Below, in pieces: positions 24,116 to 36,242 of a stretch of 64,000 nt of DNA; position 1 is the stretch's first letter; each line of letters opens with the position of its first letter. The DNA lies in the NCBI GenBank assembly GCA_019137255.1, contig WPDH01000169.1, forward strand, positions 173,940-237,939. Reading direction: 5' to 3'. Made by a program: the position numbers and the translations under genes. The notes beneath the pieces were generated by a model. That model ran no database searches and was not told the origin of the DNA. It worked only from the letters and a program-made list of their open reading frames with translations. This DNA comes from Corinectria fuckeliana (taxonomy: Eukaryota; Ascomycota; Sordariomycetes; Hypocreales; Nectriaceae).

Positions 24116-25737
24116 TTACAAGAACGAAGGGTCAGCATTGGTGAGTAGCTGCTCGAAGTAAGCCTGGAACCACGTCCCCGCCTCGGGTGCTGGCCTTGAA
24201 GAATACAGTAGTCAGCATCATGTCTCAGAGGAGTGAATGGGAATAAAACTCACTGCAGCGCATCGGAATAACCGCAGTGGTAGTCGTAGCGGGTAGCACT
24301 GCTGTTCGAGGTACCGTCCGACTCACCGCCGGGCTTGATCCAGACGAAGGCATCGAGGAGACTGTCGCCGGTATTCGCAGAGGGGCGGGTTCCGAACCCA
24401 GTGCCTTTGGCGTTGCACCAATCTCCCCACTGGGACTGGCCGGTGGGCTGCTTTCCGGAGCGGCCCTGGTCGGTGATGAACTGAGCGCCGGGCCAGCCGT
24501 TCTGCTCCAGGAGCGGGCCGATGGCGTGGATGTAGCCATGCTCGTCGTAGATGGAGTTGCCGGAGGTGTAGCTGGGAGGCGTGCTGATGTTCCAGGCGTT
24601 GTAGTTGGCCACGTTGGTTGCGAGACCACGCAGGGCGGCAGGTTTGCCAGCATCCTCATAGATACCGGCATAGAGCTGGGCGGCAGGGTCCTGGTTGGCA
24701 GGCCAGCCTAGCCAGCCGGCGTGACCGGCATCGAGATACATGGCGACGTTGGGCAGGTTGAGCGCGGTGACGGCGTAGTTGGTGAGGGTCAGGTAAGCGT
24801 CGTGGGCCTTGGAGCACTTGGCAACATCCAAGTTGGTGACGAGGTTGGCGAGGGAGTCAGGCTCTGTAGTTCGTCTTGTTAGCTAGCTCGGGTGGAACTC
24901 GACGTATTAGACTCACCGATGACAAGGAGAATCCGGATGTCTGAGTACTCCTGGATTATCTTCTTGATGGTGTCTATGTAGGTCTTGTACTTGTTGGCAC
25001 CGTCGTTGTCGAGGGAGTACTCGCCGTTGGAGGCAGCAGCCGAGCAGTCACGCTCAGGGAGGTCGTAGACAACGAACTGGCCAGCGTAGTTGCCACCAGC
25101 CTGGTTAGCCGCTTTGATTTCAGCTAGAGTGTCCTCCATCAGGGAGATGTGGTCGAAAGAGTCCCTTGGAGTCGAGTCAGTCCACAACTCCCTGCATCCT
25201 ATTCCGGTAACTCTCAACTTACAGCCACTGAAAGGACGGGACATCCGCAACCTTGGCAGCTGCAGTAGCCATGGCGCCGCTAAGGCTAGGAACGGCCAGA
25301 GTGCTGACCTCAGAGCGGTAGTAGTCGTTGGCCCACAGGTCGACTCCGGAGAAGGGGTTGCCGGAGTAGTCGAGAGTGCCGCTGGTCGTCGAGGGAGGGT
25401 TCGTGGTGACAGAGGCACCGTTGGTCGTGGTGACGGCAGCAGTCGACTTTGTACTGGTGGCAACCGAGCTGGTCGCGGAGGCGGTTCCCGGCTGGCACTG
25501 GTAGTAGTAGTCGTTGACCTTGCTACATTGGCTACCAGACTCGCAGCAGGTGGCACCGCTCCAATTTGTACCACCGCACTGGCCCCTACATGTTTGTGAG
25601 TAAAGTCATGGCCATGTCGAGCTGCCATATATCTCGAGTACGCACCACTGGCTAGAACAGGCCTGACGCTCCTCAACGGCAGCAGCGAGAGCCGCGCCGA
25701 CGAGGGCAGCGGCCATCAAGAGCTTGCAAGCAGTCAT
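24116..25737 (-). CDS. cel6A: GH6 cellobiohydrolase II with N-terminal CBM1
   Basis: Five exons (25737-25646, 25585-25223, 25164-24917, 24863-24254, 24194-24116) with introns of 60, 58, 53 and 59 nt give 463 residues, the usual length. Order: signal peptide (M-T-A-C-K-L-L-M-A-A..A-A), CBM1 with its Cys pattern (Q-W-G-Q-C-G-G then C-C-E-S-G-S-Q-C), a Ser/Thr/Val-rich linker, then the GH6 barrel. V-V-Y-D-L-P-E-R-D-C-S-A places the general acid at about Asp191; I-E-P-D-S-L-A-N and D-A-F-V-W-I-K-P-G-G-E-S-D-G-T are also family signatures. It releases cellobiose from non-reducing cellulose ends, inverting, and is secreted. The C-terminus A-D-P-S-F-L closes the fold. Divergent from the methyltransferase across a 1.5-kb promoter region. 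Confidence 0.97.
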
Positions 25738-25847
25738 ATTTGCGAATAAGGAGTTCCAAGTTGGTGACGGGGTCTTAGATGGTCGGCAAAGGACTGGGGA
25801 TGAAGAAAAAGAGAAAGACACTCAGCTTCTGGGCAACTACGAGATCT

Positions 25848-25855
25848 TATATATC
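25848..25855 (-). promoter_or_regulatory. Probable TATA box of the GH6 gene
   Basis: TATATAAG-like sequence on the minus strand about 110 bp upstream of the GH6 start codon, a usual fungal distance. Confidence 0.5.
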
Positions 25856-26368
25856 AGTCATGGTGACTCATGAAACCCAGGAAACTGCTCATATGAGCCA
25901 TTACGGCCTTCGGAATCACGGCATCTCAGGATGCCTCGCCTGGCACGAAGTCACATCGGAGGTTCACGATAGCCGGCCGAAAAGATGAAGCTTCATATAT
26001 GGGGTGGACCGAACCCCTCCATCAGGCAAGGCGTCCAGGCAAATATAGGCGGCGAACATACGGGTTAGCGGGCAAGGATCCGATGAAATATAGCGTGCAT
26101 AACGTAAGGGGCAGAAAACACGCTATCAATTAACTTAGACATGGGTGCGACAGCTCCAACGCTCAACGTGAAACACGGTCACGTCAGGCTTAAGCACGTT
26201 GTTCATCGAGCCAAGTTCGGAACCCCAAAGCGCGCCATTGAAGTCGTACAGGTTGGAATGAGCAGAAGAAATTGCAGGGCCTCTCACGTGCCTGGAATCG
26301 CTTGGCAATGTAACCGCAGCACAGCTCATCTCGGAGGCTAGCTTCCTTGAATTGCCCAAATAGGACAC

Positions 26369-26374
26369 CCGGAG
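26369..26374 (+). promoter_or_regulatory. Candidate CreA/CRE1 site (CCGGAG)
   Basis: Matches the SYGGRG consensus for the carbon-catabolite repressor, about 630 bp upstream of the GH6 start; a second copy lies 52 bp away. Such hexamers occur often by chance. Confidence 0.25.
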
Positions 26375-26425
26375 GCTCACCAACAAGTATCGGCATTTAT
26401 ACCAAGCCACGTTGGCGGAAGAATC

Positions 26426-26431
26426 CCGGAG
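26426..26431 (+). promoter_or_regulatory. Candidate CreA/CRE1 site (CCGGAG), second copy
   Basis: Same hexamer and orientation as 26369-26374. Paired CreA sites are common in cellulase promoters, so the pair is a little more suggestive than one alone. Confidence 0.25.
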
Positions 26432-27222
26432 GCCGTGGCCGACATGCCGGCACCACGCGGAGAAGGGCCTTGGTGATCCGATGAGGATAAAGGCTGTTTC
26501 TAGACCGGCATGTTGCTACCGAAAGTTAGACAACTCGGGCATCCAGCAAGAAGAAGTCGGTTCTCTAATGAATCTGTTTCTTTCACTTGAAGCGTTCATT
26601 TTCTTTGGAGGAGCAGGTTCAGCGAGATTGCCGCCAGATCCTTGCCTGTCATTCAGCTCTTGGGTCAGTTAAGGTAACGCTCGGCGGATAGAATCGCCCC
26701 CACTACAAAAGGAACATGGTCAACTGGAATGGGAATAGCTTTCTGCTTCCTGCTTCTAGTTAGCATAGACACAGTTACCTAACTTCTCAAGATACCTTGG
26801 CCGGAATCTTACTACTTGAACGATTTGACTGGCAAGCGGTCGTCGACTTGTTGAAATCATAGTTGACTATTCATTCCTTTAAATAATAGGATGCTCCAGC
26901 CTCAACAACCTTAGCATCGAACATATTAATGAAGCCTAGAAAGCAGGCTGTGTGCTAGGGACGGCTACTAGGGAAACTTCTGGGAGTGGCTTGCATAGTA
27001 CCAATTACCTGCCCTCGCTTCAGCCACCGCCAATGATCAGCCTCGTAGGATCTCGCATAAACGAAGAAACGCTTCCGACGTTGCACTGAAAAGCATTTAC
27101 CCCGCCCTCGAGAGAGTTTAGGTGGTGTCATAATTCTTCCCCCTCTTTCGGGCGAAATCGGTCGATTTATCTACTATCATCGTCAATTCCCCTTGGATAC
27201 ATGCTCAAAGGCGCTCTGCAAG

Positions 27223-28376
27223 ATGTCCCTAGATGAAGTGGAAGCCGGACACGAGGTTATTGAACCAGACACTCACGATGACAATGATGATGCGGACTCG
27301 ACGTTGAGTAGTGACGTGCAATCGTCCACAGCTTCACTCACCGCCTCAATCCTCGAGTATCGAACGATACATGGGCGGACCTTTCACAGCCAACGAGGCC
27401 CTGGTGATGCCGAGTACTGGGCACCCAACGATGACCAGCATAACACCAGTATGGATATCCAGCATCACGTCTGGACGCTGCTGCTCAACGGGAAGCTCTA
27501 TCTCGCACCGCTTCCAGACAGTGCCGGCAAAGTCCTTGACGTCGGCACCGGAACCGGCGTCTGGGCCATCGACTTCGCGGACGAGCACCCAGAGTCAGTT
27601 GTAATTGGTGTCGACCTGTCGCCCACTCAGCCGGAATGGGTCCCGCCGAACTGCAAGTTCGAGATCGACGACGTAACTCTGGAATGGACCTGGTCCGACA
27701 ACGAGTTCGACTTTGTGCATCTTCGGACCATGTTCGGCAGCTTCACGAACTGGCAGCACGTATTTAACGAAGCCTACAGGGTCTGCAAGCCCGGCGGCTA
27801 TGTCGAAGACTTTGAAGCGAGTGCTGACTTGATATCCGACGATGGCACTGTGACCCGAGAGAATGGCACCGCCCTGGGACAATGGGGCAAGCTGTTCCAT
27901 GAGGCTGGCTGGAAGACTGGTCGCAGCATGGCGGTCTTTGAGGAAGATACACAAGTGAAGTGCATGAAGGCAGCGGGTTTTGTGAATATAGTGGTCAAAG
28001 ACATCAAAGTAAGCTCAGGCACGAACAACAAGACGAAGTTTGGTAGCTGATATCCCAGTGTCCTTTGGGTCAATGGCCAAAAGACGCAAAGCAAAAGGAA
28101 ATTGGGTCTTACGATCTAGCCGCTGTCGAAGAAGGACTAGAAGGTACGTCGAGCACGACTTATCGGGATATCCCGATGCGATTCTTTGGCTAACTGGAAA
28201 CTATAGGCTACGTCATTTACATGTTCAGCGACATTCTCGGTTGGTCTATGGATGAGGTTCAATTGTATCTCGCAAAGGTACGGAGAGAGTTAAGAGACAG
28301 GAGACATCATACCTATTTCTGGACAAGGACGGTCTACGGTAGAAAGCCTATTAGGGCGGAGGAATCATCATCATGA
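27223..28376 (+). CDS. LaeA-like class I SAM methyltransferase
   Basis: Three exons (27223-28008, 28059-28143, 28207-28376) with introns of 50 and 63 nt give 346 residues. After an acidic N-terminal tail, Y-R-x-x-H-G-R-x-F and E-Y-W-x-P-N-D-D-x-Q fit the opening of the fungal LaeA-like group. Motif I is V-L-D-V-G-T-G-T-G-V-W at residues 104-114, motif II ends V-I-G-V-D-L-S-P-x-Q-P, then P-P-N-C-K-F-E-I-D-D and Y-R-V-C-K-P-G-G-Y-V-E. The family includes LaeA, a regulator of secondary metabolism, and many paralogues (Llm) and cluster-borne methyltransferases; it is not LaeA by sequence that I can prove. ATG 27223 is the first in frame. Predicted cytosol or nucleus. Confidence 0.9.
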
Positions 28377-28930
28377 TGGAACACTCTCAGCACTTATAGG
28401 TAGTCTAGTTTAATAGCTGAAATATGCAGAAAATTCCATACTAGAGGTTTTCGGCACAAAGTATACAAACCGCACCTAAGATCTTGAACAGTAATAGTTG
28501 CATCCGTCTCGTTAAGGTGCTATGGTCAATCAATGCTCATTCATTTTGTCGCTCTTTCCACTCTCTCAGATAGTGTTTCCCAATGATATTCCAACGTGCC
28601 ATGTCTAAACCTAGCCAGAATTTAAAATGCTCTGATTCACGGCATAATCAACGGTGTCGGACCGGTAGATAGCTGTGAAGCATTGGAAATGCAGCGTTAG
28701 TATACTGGGACAAGGCTCTCTCGTTCATACTAGCCTCGCATAAGACGATCACCTGAGCTGTCAATCATCAGCCTAAGGCTTCCATCCAACAGCCAAGTTC
28801 GTTTTATGACATCAAATTGAACTCTTGAGCGTCGAATAAATCAGAGCACACGCACTCGATAGATCCCCCACGAGCCCAAACTGCGCCATCCCAGTCTCCA
28901 GTTCTTCCCTCTTCGGGTGGACGTGCCAGA
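28377..28930. other. Intergenic
   Basis: No supported gene between the methyltransferase and the NLR-type relic. Confidence 0.4.
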
Positions 28931-31175
28931 GCGACGGACTAGGCGGAAGCGGTTGTCGACCTTGAGACTGCGGTTTCCCGATGCCAGGCTCGTCCTAAGG
29001 ATGAAGAACGAACAAGGCTGCAGGCTCTCAAGGCAACTCGGCACGACGCCCAGTCCATCATCTTCTTTACTGCGGGCGTCGATCGTGAGGATCCGAAAAG
29101 GCGAGGGAAGAGCATCGCATCGAAGTTGTCCTCATTTCTGCAGACGATCCAGCAGTTTTCTCCCGCCATCGATTCTTTCGTATCCTCAAAACCTGACTTG
29201 GCGGCTTTGATCTGGGGGTCTATCAAGCTGACATTTCTGGTATTGTGCCCTTCCACTTTACAAGTTCAGTGCCGTGCTCTCTTGTCTGGCGTGCTACTAA
29301 GTACTAACCAGGCCCTCGCTAACTTCGCCTTCTACTTCGAATCTTTCGTCAACCTTCTGAATGGCTTCGGAAGTCTCTGCTCCCGCTTCACTAAGTATCA
29401 ACTATTCTTCAAAACTTCGATTCGACCGCGCGACTCTGTATGCCGATTCCACTCAGCCATCATTGCTTGTTGCGAAGCTGTGGTTGGTATTACTAGTCGT
29501 CCAGGTGAAGTTATTTTCTCTCTGCAAAGGGCTGTAGATAGATATTCGATACACACAAGTTCAAGGACTAGTACGAAAGAGACGAGTCGGATGTGTTGCA
29601 CATTACTAGGAAAAGTGAGTCCTTTAGTCTGCTTCACACATGATTTAGCACTAACAAAATCGCTGTTGAGTTGGATCTGGAAAATCAGTATTGACGTGGG
29701 TGTCAAATACTTCTTTCCTGAATGCTCAAACTGACTAGGGCTCTAGCATGATTCTGACAAGACACTACATGAGTCACGCATCATCGAGCACATCAGCATG
29801 AACAGGGGTCCAACCCATGGTATTTATTTTCTCTTCTGCCGGTTTGATGACCTCTATACCCTGAAATGTGACACCATCCTTGGGTCGCTTGTCAGGCAGC
29901 TGCTCCCCTACTTCTCTTTGGACAACGCGAGCTCTTCAGACTCGCCAACCTTGCTTCGGTCCCTGAAAGCAGCACATATAATCCACTTTTTCCGTAGAGA
30001 CTGTGAGTGGAGAGGTTCAGCAATGGTTCTCTACTCCACCACAGGTTTCAACTGGTATAGGGGAGACTAGGAATGATATCTTGACATATACCGAGGACAT
30101 CCTTTACGAGAAGCGTTCGAAGAATGAGCTGATTGTTGAAGATCTCAGTCTGATCGGAGAAATACTTCAGACAATCGCGGCAAATGAACAGGGAATGTAA
30201 GCATACATCTTCTTCTCCGTGAAAACTGATAAACGTGGCGCTAAGTATCACGGGCTTTCTCCGAAACAGGTTCTTATGGTCGTTCCTAACAATCGAGGGC
30301 ATACGCACCCAAACGCGCAATGAAGACGTTAGGAAGGTCCTACTGGATACCCCGGCGACCTTGATCTGACCTTGAATCGAGCACTTGAACGAATAACTAG
30401 GCACAAGCATCAAAAGTGATGACCTCCTTCAACGTGCTTTCGAGGTATTTGCTCGGGATTATTACGACCCAGCAAGACTTGAAAGATGGTTAGGTACCAT
30501 GGCTAGTCAGGGATATCATCCTTGTCCAAAGCAGTGCATTTTGCGGGTTCAAGGAACCAAGACCTAATAGTAATCATTAATCACTGGCGAGTGCTTTGAC
30601 GTCTGGCGTCGCATGTTTCATCCTTCGGATAGTGTCTGTGATTGTCCTGACCGAATGCGCGAGGCTGGCATTCACGCCTTCTGTCAAGTGTTAGTGAACG
30701 GTTACGACAAGAACTCCCAGCCATTCTTGGCGACTATTCTTACTCACTCATGATATCTAGCCTATGAGGGTCAACGCAGTTTTGAAAGATGGCTGATGAC
30801 TTAGAAATATCTGTTAAGAGCCAGGACTGTTGCGGGCAAAAGTGTCTTTAATCTTCAAGTCGAAGGCTATGGGACTTGTTTGATCGAAGATATGGGGGGG
30901 TTTCTCAGAAAACAATAGGCAAAAGGTGCCGATGATGGTAGCGCTTGCTTCTCAGTGATGCTTCAATCGGCAGTCTAGAGTCAGGATCCTTTGCTTCAAT
31001 ACAGTCTGAACAAATATCATCTTAGCTAAACGGCAAGAACCATAGTTCTCATCGATCACGGGTGTTGTTAGAGCCTCGCCTATATTGATGACTGGGGATT
31101 CTTTATTCGTAGTACATAAGCCAGCAGTATCAATGGTACACTATGAAGACGACGCAGAATTCGACTTCGTTACCA
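28930..31175 (+). pseudogene. Decayed NLR-type (STAND/NACHT) gene
   Basis: Plus-strand remnants in order. An N-terminal helical part (28960-29235, with F-F-T-A-G-V-D-R-E-D-P and L-I-W-G-S-I-K-L-T-F-L), an intron about 29242-29309 that still has CTAAC-AG, then A-L-A-N-F-A-F-Y-F-E-S-F and L-N-G-F-G-S-L-C-S-R-F, typical of the domain preceding NACHT in fungal NLR-like proteins. Around 29815-29960, F-L-F-C-R-F-D-D and T-I-L-G-S-L-V-R-Q-L-L match the segment after the P-loop. The P-loop lysine motif (G-K-T/S) is not found. The rest to 31175 keeps protein-like pieces broken by stops and frame changes, e.g. a TAG near 28940. Fungal NLRs act in heterokaryon incompatibility and innate recognition; this copy is dead. 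Confidence 0.6.
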
Positions 31176-31181
31176 ATCAAG

Positions 31182-32992
31182 CTAGCCTGACCTTTGCATT
31201 TCCACTGCATAGTCCCCTGCGAGCTCGAAGCCGACAGCTTTCCCATCCGTGTCTAAATGAAAGACAAGGCTATGCTGAACGCGAGCACCAACCTCTTGCC
31301 AAGTGATACACGTTGGAGTGCCCCTATCAGCCGGAGCGCTCTTGTCCTGGAACACAGCAACGAACTGATGCCTGCGCTCATCTTGCACATTTGTTGAGTA
31401 AACTCTGAAGTCTAGGTCCGCCACCTTGATGCCAAGTTTCTCCGCGGTGTCTTTCTTGACGTCCTTGTTCCTGATAACGAGGTTCTGGACCTCTAGGCCC
31501 GACCCGTTATCAGTAACGTTGAGAGCAGCTACGCTGCCATTGCCGTCCTTGTAAGTGCCGGCATAGCGCAGTGCTAGTTCCTTGGCCGCAAACTCCTGTA
31601 GGTAACCAAGAGATTCGCTGACAAGGTCGGCATAAACATTGAGATCAAGCTTACGGTCCTCGACAGTGCTATCGTGCGCCAGAATAGCGAAACCAGCGCC
31701 AAAGTCCGGTGTCAGGCCAAAGTAACTGGCATATTGTCCCATAGTTCCGCTCTTAGTCAAGACGTCCAGCACGGGCGAAATGGCGGAGGAACCAGCACGA
31801 TAAACCTCCCAAGGGCGGCCGACTCCATTTCGCAGGTTGGAGGTGTCTCCGTTAGGGTGTAGCCAACGTCTGGTAACTGCAGGCGAGAGCAGGGTCGACG
31901 ATAGGATGGAGTGACCGGCCCGGGCAAGGTCCTCAACCGAGCTCACAAGCGACAGAGCACTAGATAAATGAGCACAGCGTTCTTGTTTGATGTAGGGATA
32001 CAAACTTACCCAGGCTCTCCAATTTGTGAAGTATACAGCCCATTCTTAGCAAAAACACGCGTAGCATCAGGACATAAAAGACCACTAGATGTCATATTCA
32101 ATGGTCGTAGCAGAGTGTTCTCGAGATTGGAAGCCCAGGCATCTTGATCACTTGCATAACCATTGTCCCTCTGCATTGCGAATACCAGAAGCTGGAAAGC
32201 AGCGTATGAAACGACAGGAGACGTGTCCGGGAGGAAGATGGGAGGCTGCTCTGCAAAGTCACTTGCAAAGACTGGCAACGATAATTAGCAATCTCAGACA
32301 GGCTATACCGAATATCAATTGAAACTCACACTCCCAGTCACAGGGCTCACTAATGACGCATGCTTTGGCTGAACTAGAGCGTTAGTACATGTCGATATAT
32401 GGCCATGATGATGGGACTTACACTGTCGACTCAGTCCACTCATTTGGCCCGCCAATGATCCAATCGTGACGTCTTCCCAGGGAACCGTGAGCGACCCCTT
32501 GACATCAGCTAGCTCTGGAAGGTATTCGGTGATGGGTGTCTCCCATTGCTCGCCGTTATTAACCAGCCACGTGTATACTGTGAATACCATGGTCAAATCA
32601 CCGACAGGGAACTTTGTACTCGAGGTGAGATTCTCGTTGGTAAAAGACTGATCCTCGGGAGAAGTATAGTGGTATTCGAAGAAAATTGGATCATCGCGAA
32701 GAGAGTCTGAGCCGCCAAAGAGAACCACGGAAAACGAGGTTGTGTTGGGCATGATGGAACCGTAATCCTCGCTACCGCCGTTCCCGATGAGGTCGTCGAA
32801 AGCTTGGGTGAACTTGGATTGGAGCTGTTTGAAGGCATCCGAGGACTTGGAGATTGTTGGCGGGGGGTAGTATGCACTGATTAGAGGGCACGCTGAAAAT
32901 GGAATCGCATTGTCGGTTTCTTTCACAGTCACAGCCGTGGACGATCCAGTCCAAAGCAGCATCGCGACAAGCGAGGAAAGCACTGCTTGCAT
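31182..32992 (-). CDS. Secreted beta-lactamase-fold protein (PF00144-like), probable pseudoenzyme
   Basis: Four exons (32992-32422, 32368-32330, 32271-32010, 31959-31182) with introns of 53, 58 and 50 nt give 549 residues. A signal peptide (M-Q-A-V-L-S-S-L..S-S-T-A) is followed by the serine beta-lactamase/transpeptidase-like domain: F-P-V-G-D-L-T-M-V-F-T-V-Y-T-W-L, I-T-E-Y-L-P-E-L, a V-S-Y-A-A-F-Q-L-L helix and T-K-S-G-T-M-G-Q-Y-A-S-Y. The catalytic S-x-x-K is replaced by Asp132..Met135 and Y-S-N by V224-S-Y226, while K-S-G remains, so serine hydrolysis is unlikely. The C-terminal 200 residues form a further beta-rich region. Active fungal homologues include esterase, transesterase and lactamase-like enzymes near metabolite clusters. 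Frame and introns are intact, so it appears maintained. Confidence 0.85.
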
Positions 32993-33520
32993 CTTGGTGG
33001 TGGTACTGGTTTAAGGGATTCAATGAAGAGAGAGGAGTAGATGTAGAATATGGAGGGGGACAAGACAAGAGCGCCATCCTCCTCTTCTTATACGTAGGAG
33101 GTGGGACTAAGTAGCTTGCGTAGGCTGAGTGTGGTCAAAATAAATGCCGGCATGTCATAATGGACTTCACCTCCGCCTCATTCATGGCGCATCTCGACGC
33201 TTGAAAGATGGCTTAGAAACGGATTTCAATAGACTGGGGAGCAAATCCTTCAGCTGCGTTACATATTGCGTAGTAGCTTATGGTGGACCATGGGATATTA
33301 CGATCCAGGTTCATACGGGCGTAGAAGCCTTATCGCACCTCGTGCTTTATTCCGTGTGTTAGTCCTTGTTTTATTCCGTGCCTTATTCCGTACTCTATTC
33401 CGTACCCTATTCCGTGTCGTCTTACTCCAGGTCTTACTCCGGGTCTTACTCCGTGTCCGCCCGGACTAATGGATCCTTGGTTCCCCCGCCACCTCCGTCT
33501 TGTACGTCATAGACATGTTT
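32993..33520. other. Intergenic between regulator and beta-lactamase-fold gene
   Basis: Contains the minisatellite at 33345-33458; no gene seen. Confidence 0.5.
33345..33458. repeat. Minisatellite, TTATTCCGT/CTTACTCCG units
   Basis: About nine imperfect copies of an 11-13 bp unit built on TATTCCGT, shading into TTACTCCGG. It lies 60 bp downstream of the Zn2Cys6 gene stop, so it may be in that 3' region. Confidence 0.75.
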
Positions 33521-35521
33521 TTACATCCCAAACATTCCTGGAAAGTCGTCAAGATTCGTACAAAGCAAATTGGCCATATCAAATTCCGGACCGGGGTACC
33601 AGTCAGAACTTTCGATCCAGCTAGCTTGGCCTCCTATTAAGCCACCAACGGGAACAGTGTCAGCGCTCATTGCCATTGCAGTTTGATCAGCCACTTGTAA
33701 GAATTTCGTGGTACTTGGGTCGGCTGCCGGTTGATCAATATGAGCAAAGTGCCAGTCTTCGAGCCGGCGGACTCGGGTAACTAGGCCATGGAAAGGGTAA
33801 TGATCACCAGATGTGTGATTTGTCTCCGGACCAGCTGCTGACTCGAGCCGAAGGATAATCTGCTGAAGCGTGTGAGGCACATCCAGAAACTGTCGGAGAT
33901 GTTGTGTTGACGCAGATATGCTACCTTGCTTAGCGATGAGATCAAGTCGTACTGCCAGTGAAAGACCACAGTAGATGACGATCCAGCCCATGTTTGACAT
34001 CGCGCCTTCTTCGCCCTGGGGGAGGACAAGTAAAACGCCTATTAAAGACCGAGCCGCCGATATGCTAGTAGACAGCCAGTTGATGAGAAAATCCTGTTGT
34101 TTCAACTGGCTCTGGTTGTCTTGAAACTTGTCCAACCCAAACGGAGTTCCCCGTGGTGATGACTGGCTCAAAAGAAGCTCTAGCATATGGAGTTGCAATA
34201 GTAGTGGCGCTGCCAGGAACTTGATGAGAAACCTTTACTTGATCCAGATGGGTTAATTCGTGTGAGAACTCACGGCTTTCGCTCAGAGGAAAAGGCAAGT
34301 TGGACTTGACCTCGGCACATGTCTGCGCAATGTCCTGACTTTCAACGGCGAACTGCAAGGCATCATCGGTGGCGGAAGTCCTGCTCACGGCATCTTCAAG
34401 CTTCTCTGTGAGCGTCTGTAACTGTACGATATAGACAAGATATTTGTCAGTTGGGTGTTGGTTTAGTACAGCGAGATGCTCGCAGCACCTTGAGATGTAG
34501 GGTGTGTACGAAAAGTGGCGCGACTTTTGAAGCATGACGGAGGAACTTGAAGCGTGTCAATAAGACTTCGCGGAATTTACAACCTCATTTACCTCGAAGA
34601 TAAATAGTACACGCCGGCTAGCGCTCTCATTTCATCAGGACCCCAGTCCGGCTCGTTCCTATCTTTTCCCCCATCGACGCTCCACAGCTTTAGCTTCCTC
34701 GGATGGTCGAGCCGCAAGTCGCTAACAATACTTGTAGCAAGGTGCAGGTGTTGCGTGTATCTCTTAGGTCGAGGCTGGTAGTGGGCCCTACAACACTTGA
34801 GCAAGAAGGCCTTGTCTGGCAGAGCAAGGGAGCAGCGTACCAGGCAAGATGTATGAGGAGCCCCTGTAAGAGATCCAGCTCGTTGATCATGCCGTCGACC
34901 AGCCTGGCAGCTACAACTTGGTTGAAAAGACGCCCCAGCATCTTTTGAGCGGGGGGGTCTGTATGAGAAGCAGCTGCCAGGGCAGCCAAGCACGCACACG
35001 GTTGTTGTCGGTTCAACTCGTGGATAGAAGGATCCCTGGGAAGCACGACAAAGGGGAAATACGATGTCATCCTCGTCGTGAAGTAATCTATGAGTGCACT
35101 ACCGGCTTCTGAAGATACAATCCCGCGCTGGAAGGGATCTAGCAATGCATCCTTGGCTAGGAAATCGATGGGCCTCTCAGTAGTGGAGGGTGAAGCTGAA
35201 GTCGGGGCCCTGGAACTTGACGGCGATTTAGAGGGTCTTCTGGATCTCGGCCTAACCTGTAGCGTTTCTGCTGGCCTTTTGATTGAGTCCCCGAGTAAGC
35301 CACGTGGCCTTTATTGTTCAAGTGAGATCATCTCACCTCTGTCGGCTGACCTTGGGGCGACGGCGAGCTGGCGTGAAAACGCACTCCTTGCCAAGCCTCA
35401 AGCACCGGTCACAAAGCTCCGAGTCTTGGGTCTTATCACAGCGAATCTTTGCGGAAAAACAAGTCTGGCACGTTTTCCGCAAATAGCCGGACGACAACTG
35501 ATGCTCGTTAGCCGCGCTCAT
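33521..35521 (-). CDS. Zn2Cys6 fungal transcription factor
   Basis: Five exons (35521-35337, 35275-34841, 34787-34593, 34545-34274, 34209-33521) with introns of 61, 53, 47 and 64 nt give 591 residues. The Gal4-type binuclear cluster has Cys18, 21, 28, 37, 40 and 47 with exact 2-6-8-2-6 spacing, followed by a basic tail (P-A-R-R-R-P-K-V) and a Ser/Pro-rich linker. The middle region (F-F-T-T-R-M-T-S-Y-F-P-F-V-V-L, then H-L-A-W-A-H-Y-Q and the S-I-V-S-D-L-R-L-D helix) resembles the middle homology region of War1-like regulators. It would bind CGG-type half sites in the nucleus. A copia LTR begins 151 bp upstream of its start codon, so its promoter is probably altered. Pathway role unproven; same strand as the cyclase and the beta-lactamase-fold gene. 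Confidence 0.9.
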
Positions 35522-35665
35522 CTTGGGGCGGTTCTGGACAGAAGTAAGAACGTGTGATGCGGCAGGATGATCTTGAAGTGAGTGTCCACTGTTGCAATGA
35601 TACTCCGCCGCTTCACGATGAGATAAGCGTAGAATATAGACACGTGATGACGGGGTCGACTCCTT

Positions 35666-35671
35666 AGCTTT
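35666..35671. repeat. Left target-site duplication candidate (AGCTTT)
   Basis: The same six bases follow the right LTR at 41381-41386. Confidence 0.5.
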
Positions 35672-35889
35672 AGTGAAATACGGTCACCCGAAGGGGCAAA
35701 AAGGAAGCTATCGTCTCAAAAGGTCAGATTGAATAAATTAGGATAGTTAGTTATTGTAGGGGAGAAGCCTTAGCGGCTTCTCCCTGAGGGTCACTACAGC
35801 ATAGTGCAGACCTACAGTGCCTAGGGTCTGTAGCACTGTGCTTACCACGTGATGCTTGGCATGTGATGTGATAAGACCTAGTCCTTTAT
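35672..35889 (-). repeat. Copia LTR, left copy
   Basis: 218 bp matching 41163-41380 at all but about 21 positions, every difference a C/T or G/A transition by eye. Starts AGTGAAATACGG; its inner end CTTTAT corresponds to CTTCAC in the right copy. Confidence 0.9.
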
Positions 35890-36242
35890 ACTCCCCCTCG
35901 CATGATTATCCCTCTATTAAATACCATAATAGGTGGATACCTCTACGGGCGAAAAGTGCTGTAAGAAGCGTCTAGAAGAGACTAAAGGGCCTAGAGGGTT
36001 AAGGGCGGAAAGCAGCAAAGAAGAGAGGGCGGTAAAGGCCTTATCTTGTTGGTTAGGGTAGCGCTAGGCCGGAATAGGAAAGATAGTAACTTAATAGCTT
36101 AAGATTTTTATATTAGATTTAGGCTTTTTGGCTGAGCTGGGTTATAAGGGCTAGAGAAAGCTATTAGGGCTAAAAGAGCCTGAGGTGCTATAAGGGTTAT
36201 AATAGCTTATTTGTAAGCGTAAGAGAGTAAGATACACTCTAT

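Larger units (their letters stand above)
25738..27222. other. Divergent promoter region, GH6 (-) / methyltransferase (+)
   Basis: About 1.5 kb with no supported gene. Holds a TATA-like site and two CreA-like hexamers for the GH6 side. Confidence 0.5.
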
